This document shows, one piece after another, positions 60,143 through 64,000 of a DNA stretch of 64,000 nt. Position 1 is the stretch's first letter; every line of letters starts with the position of its first letter. The notes under the pieces were generated by a model, which was given only the letters and a program-made list of their open reading frames with translations, did no database searches and was not told the origin of the DNA. The stretch covers positions 236,398 through 300,397 of the forward strand of contig CAJNOI010000088.1 of NCBI GenBank assembly GCA_905250115.1. The letters are read 5' to 3'. The position numbers and the translations under genes are program-made. This stretch comes from Adineta steineri (lineage: Eukaryota; Rotifera; Eurotatoria; Adinetida; Adinetidae).

Positions 60143-60852
60143 TATTTAATATTTTATCAAGAGTCATTGTAGTTTTTTTCAAAGATTTATTTATTTGTCG
60201 ATATTGAGTTAAATATCTGTCATTTGTAATGTCTTCTTGTTATTTTGTTTCTTATCAACAAACAGTGGTTATTCATCAAGAGTCTTTTTATTTTATTCTC
60301 AGCATGTGTACATAGTAACGAAGAAGATTATTTTTTATTGTTACAGTTTTTGTATGCGTGATTCTTTCTCTTCTTTTTTCTTTTTTTTGTACAAAAGTTC
60401 TTCTTTTTTTTTCTTTCGTGGTTTGTTCACCATCAAATAAGTATCTGATAATGTTGGATGAATCTATGTGTACATTGATGAATTAAATTAAAAGAAAAAA
60501 AAAAAGATTGTTTTTCATAGTAGTATCACATTATTTTGATATGTATATATAAACGATCTTAATTTCGATATGATAAATTATGTATATTTCAAGAAGTATG
60601 GTACCATAGCGTTCTTTTTTTCTATACTGATCTCATATTTTATTTCGAGAAAAAAAAAGAAACGCAGAATCGATCAACAACAAGACGTGATATACATATT
60701 AATGAGAGAAAAAAAAAGAAATAAGAAGAGTATACACACAACGCAGAAAAAAATAAGTTAAATATTTGTTTTGTTTCTTTCTTTATATGAATGCATATTT
60801 GATTTTCTTGCTGAGAATAGTAATATTAATAACAGATCATAAATGAGATTTT
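60143..60852. other. Convergent 3' flanks
   Basis: 3' ends of the ankyrin gene and NDFIP. It contains T-rich and A-rich runs; the open frames here are low-complexity. Confidence 0.4.
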
Positions 60853-62324
60853 TCAGTACCATGTAAAAACATCAGCTGTTTGTCCTTGTTGATTGGCACG
60901 ATTTTTAACAGCTATGTATGATATTAAACCACGGATAAAAAGAAAAAATCCAGCAAATAAAACAATAGCAAAGACAAAATTTTGTGCTGGATCATGCATT
61001 GTTGTTCGATGTAATGATGTTGGACCATGACCATTCATAAATGGTGAATGAGTGTTAAATTCATGATAACGCATAACTACAATCCATTTTGCAACACTTA
61101 AACCAAAACCAGACATTGCACCGAAACGAGCTGCAATTGATGGTATAAGACAAACAACGGCAAGAAAACCAAGCCAATTGAAAAAGAAAGCAATAACACT
61201 ATTGAATAGATTTTGTTGAATGAATAAAATTCAATATACAAATAAATTTTAACTTACAAAGCCATGAGAAATGTACAATCTGTACCGATATCCATATTTG
61301 AACCAGTTGTAAGCCATGCAGCAATTGCTGGATGATTTGCATGACGAGATGGCTATTAAGAGAAGAATAAATATATATATTCAAGTAAATATAGTTAATT
61401 GATCGTACTTGGTCAATTCCATTACTATTATGTACATTAAGATCGATAATTTCCACTGGTGATACTTGAGAGTAATGTGGTAAATGATCCCTATTAGGAA
61501 TTTTACTTGGATCAACAAGACAATATGGTGGTGGAGCTTCGACAGCTACAACTGATGTAAATACATCTGCATTGTCATTAGTATTTGATGATGGAGTTAT
61601 TTCATATGCTGGTGGTGGTCCATCTAATGAAAGAAATAATTAAAGTCTATTAAATTTAGACAAAAACACTAGACTGAATTTCCCCTATTTTTTTAAAATT
61701 TATTAGAACTGTTGGCTAATGCATACAGTGCTTAGTCGACTATATTTGACCTAGTAAGCTTTAAAAGGAACATTCTAAAACCCTCGATTTAGTTAAATAC
61801 TATATCAATTTTCTCTTAATTATATAAATCTTAATAGATATTTAATGAGATATATACTAATAGGATCCATAAGTCAAATCTAATTATCATCGGCATCAAT
61901 AAATAACTATAAATACAAGCAATTACCGGTCATATACAACGAGATCATTGTAAAATTCATTTAAATTATATCCGCTTATCGTATTACATAGAAACTAGAG
62001 ATGATAAAAGGGTCAATGAACGATGAGCATAGGAACTTTAAGCACATGAGTGTTTAAGTCCATAATATCGATAAAAACAAAGAAAGTCAAGGCAGATATG
62101 AATCGACATGGATACAGGAATCTATCAATGTCATGTTTTCCGGGCCAGCGCCCTCATCCACACTCAGATGCTTGTGCTCATCGTTTCGGTTCCCCTGATT
62201 CTTTCTTGTTTGTTTTACCTAACGATGTCGGTTGTATTGTTGCTGATGCAACTGTTTCTTGTTGAACTGGTGTTGTTTGCTCAGCTGATGGCACTGAACT
62301 GTTTTCTGTATTATTATTATTCAT
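60853..62324 (-). CDS. NDFIP1: NEDD4 family-interacting protein (NDFIP)
   Basis: Four exons on the minus strand: 62219-62324, 61409-61623, 61258-61352 and 60853-61198, all in phase, giving 253 aa (human NDFIP1 221). NDFIPs are Golgi/endosome membrane adaptors that recruit and activate NEDD4-family HECT ubiquitin ligases through PY motifs. Two such motifs are visible: PPAY at 39-42 and PPPY at 66-69. The membrane part starts with FFFNWLGFLAVVCLIPSIAA, then RFGAMSGFGLSVAKWIVVMR, matching the family's GRYGAISGFGLSLIKWILI, and a third segment FVFAIVLFAGFFLFIRGLIS. The human third PY motif is not seen. Intron 1 is 595 nt and contains a GC-richer patch near 62140-62200; the other introns are 56-59 nt. 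NDFIP1 and NDFIP2 cannot be separated here. Confidence 0.92.
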
Positions 62325-62684
62325 TATAAATATGTCGATAATCAAAAATTGATAAATAAATGATCTGAAAGAAAACAATTAATTGTTTTTTTTAGTCGAT
62401 ATTTAGAAAAATAGTATGAAGTAAAGAAGCAAAAAAAATGTTGTTTTTTTTTATGAATGATATAAAGGACAGCAAGAAATAAGACAAACACAATCTGATT
62501 GCAAGAAATAAGGAGAAAGTGACAAAAAAAAAACAATAATATATTGAGTTTGTATTGTACAGAGACGGAAGAAAGAAAACGACCTGATTTTGAACTCGAA
62601 CAATCGAGAGAAGAAGAAGACACCAACAATAAGATAATGAAATCACTGTATTCACAGACGAATAATATATAATGATAGATTGTT
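62325..62684. other. Spacer between TAO kinase and NDFIP
   Basis: 360 bp between two minus-strand genes, probably the TAO kinase 3' UTR and the NDFIP promoter. A-rich, with no features recognised. Confidence 0.4.
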
Positions 62685-64000
62685 TTACTTATGAGATGTT
62701 GTACCATTACCATTATTCGTTGTATTTGTAACAAACGAATTTGAACTATAAGAATGTTGTAAACTGATCATTGATGCCCGATTATTATTATTGGAAGGAG
62801 TATTAACATTTGAATTCGTAGTAAAAATATGTATATCTTGCATTGATTCAGCTAAATCAGCCACATTAATACCTAAAGTAGTTATTTCAGAATCAATTTG
62901 AGATAATTCACGACGTTGTTTTTCCAAAAGTAAAGCAAATTGTAGTGTACGATCTTCATTATAAGCAGTTAATTCTTGTTCCATCTAAATCAAAATAAAT
63001 ATATATATCGAAATGATGAGAAAAGTTATTCATGTGTAATAATATTCGAGTTTTTTATTGCTATTTCAGAATAGCTTCGAAATCAATTCATGAGGAAAAT
63101 AAATAATCAACTATTAATTTGAATTACGTATTTTTTTCTCCTTATAATGCATGTTCTAGAATAATAATATATCGGAAATCGATAAACTGACAATAGACGA
63201 AGCTGATATGAGAAAAAAAATCTTTTTAATTAATAATAGGACTCGGCGAAAGAATCATTGTCTATAATGTATTGTTGATTTATGTGTTATAACTTAATCG
63301 AAATTATTCGACAAAACTTTTAATCACGTATAAAATAATGACATCTGATGTATGATCAAATTACACATTTAAATGAAGAATCTTAAGTCTATCGAAATAA
63401 TTTCAGTAAATTTAAAATAGAATCTACAATAATGTATTAAATGAAAAACAACTATAATTTAACAGTTAGTATTTTGTTTTTTTCTTTCTTTCTATAAATA
63501 AAATCTTCATGCGTTTTTACTTTTAGAAATGATTTCTAAAACGTTTTTTTTATATTGTTAAAATCTGTTAGTATTTAATATAAATATTTGTACTACCATA
63601 AAAATTTCCCAATGTGAATAATATAATAAACTATAGCAAATATTAAAATGATAAGTTATATATCTCTACAATCACCAATGATATTTATATAGACATTCTA
63701 CCAAGACTCTGAGCCATTCGATTCGAATACATACCGATATTAATAGAAATTGCAGTTATTATTCATCTAATAACTAGAATGAATAATATTTCTCTCGACA
63801 ACTCCTGCTGAATCTGTAATCATTATCCTTATTAAATATATAATACCTGTTTATTAAGTTCAATTAATCGTTCTTCAATATTACGTTCTAATTGTTTACG
63901 TTCATCCGAATGTTGTTGTTCCATTCTATGACGACTTTCTTCTTGTAAACTAAGTAAAGTTCGTTGATCTTCATCAAGTATGGCTTTTAATGTTGTACGT
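62685..64000 (-). CDS. TAOK: TAO-family kinase, C-terminal part (truncated by window end)
   Basis: Two exons visible on the minus strand: 63847-64000 (continues beyond the window) and 62685-62984, separated by an 862-nt intron in phase 0. The sequence matches the C-terminal coiled coil of TAO kinases (MAP3K/STE20 kinases acting on p38 and Hippo signalling): RRTTLKAILDEDQRTL-like heptads, HSDERKQLERNIEERLIEL, then LTAYNEDRTLQFALLLEKQR and RELSQIDSEITTLG, which align with the family's [24 protein letters not shown] region. The last 50 residues are Asn/Ser/Thr-rich and disordered. The kinase domain is outside the window. The family is inferred from the coiled-coil sequence alone, so the symbol is at family level. 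Confidence 0.8.

Noticed and set aside
62342-62734. 130- and 87-codon minus-strand frames between NDFIP and TAO kinase
   Set aside because: They are A/T-run-derived hydrophobic translations, and one overlaps the well-supported last TAO kinase exon in another frame.

Overview
The window reads as nuclear DNA of a small, AT-rich animal genome, most probably a bdelloid rotifer. The reasons are: (i) conserved animal genes with many 50-60 nt introns (LKB1-like kinase, cystinosin, CNOT2, COX18, TRAPPC12, NDFIP, TAO kinase); (ii) intronless genes of bacterial or phage type between them (cyanophycinase-like S51 peptidase, GH24 lysozymes); (iii) short interspersed hairpins with TGTGGG-like arms, the motif reported for bdelloid telomeres; (iv) relics of a Penelope-like retroelement and a hAT-type MITE. 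The species cannot be fixed from the sequence alone.

Layout. 0-10.4 kb: a Gly-rich repeat protein (-), an LKB1/STK11-like kinase ending in a CaaX box (+), cystinosin (-) and CNOT2 (+), with short spacers. 10.4-14.6 kb: gene-poor, with a decayed reverse-transcriptase fragment. 14.6-19.4 kb: a secreted cyanophycinase-like protein (+), a small membrane-anchored unknown (+) and a GT61-type glycosyltransferase (-). 19.4-24.6 kb: gene-poor, with a hAT-type MITE carrying an intact 8-bp target-site duplication. 24.6-26.4 kb: a two-exon F-box protein (-). 26.7-28.9 kb: a dispersed repeat, a telomere-like hairpin and broken gene pieces, including a porin/VDAC-like fragment.

29.0-41.2 kb is a satellite locus and the most unusual part of the window. 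A 91-bp tandem repeat runs for about 103 core units (31,052-40,425), with more diverged units to about 29.4 kb and 40.8 kb. Each unit carries two palindromes, AAAATATTTT and TCGTCGCGACGA. Sequence divergence between units is considerable, but the 91-bp phase drifts by no more than 3 bp at the points I checked. Higher-order blocks (7 units; 6/18/24 units) are present, and different short satellites flank both sides. A promoter-like segment with a tiny signal-peptide ORF lies at the left edge.

41-51 kb is gene-poor apart from two tandem GH24 lysozyme genes (-). 51-64 kb is gene-rich again: two ankyrin-repeat proteins (+), COX18 and TRAPPC12 (-), NDFIP (-) and the 3' end of a TAO kinase (-), cut by the window end.

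The genes do not form operons. The conserved genes are ordinary cell housekeeping and signalling (kinase signalling, lysosomal cystine export, mRNA deadenylation, respiratory-chain assembly, vesicle tethering, ubiquitin-ligase adaptors). The intronless secreted enzymes look like acquired functions for feeding or defence. Exon limits were placed by hand from GT/AG sites, phase and family alignment from memory; no search was run.
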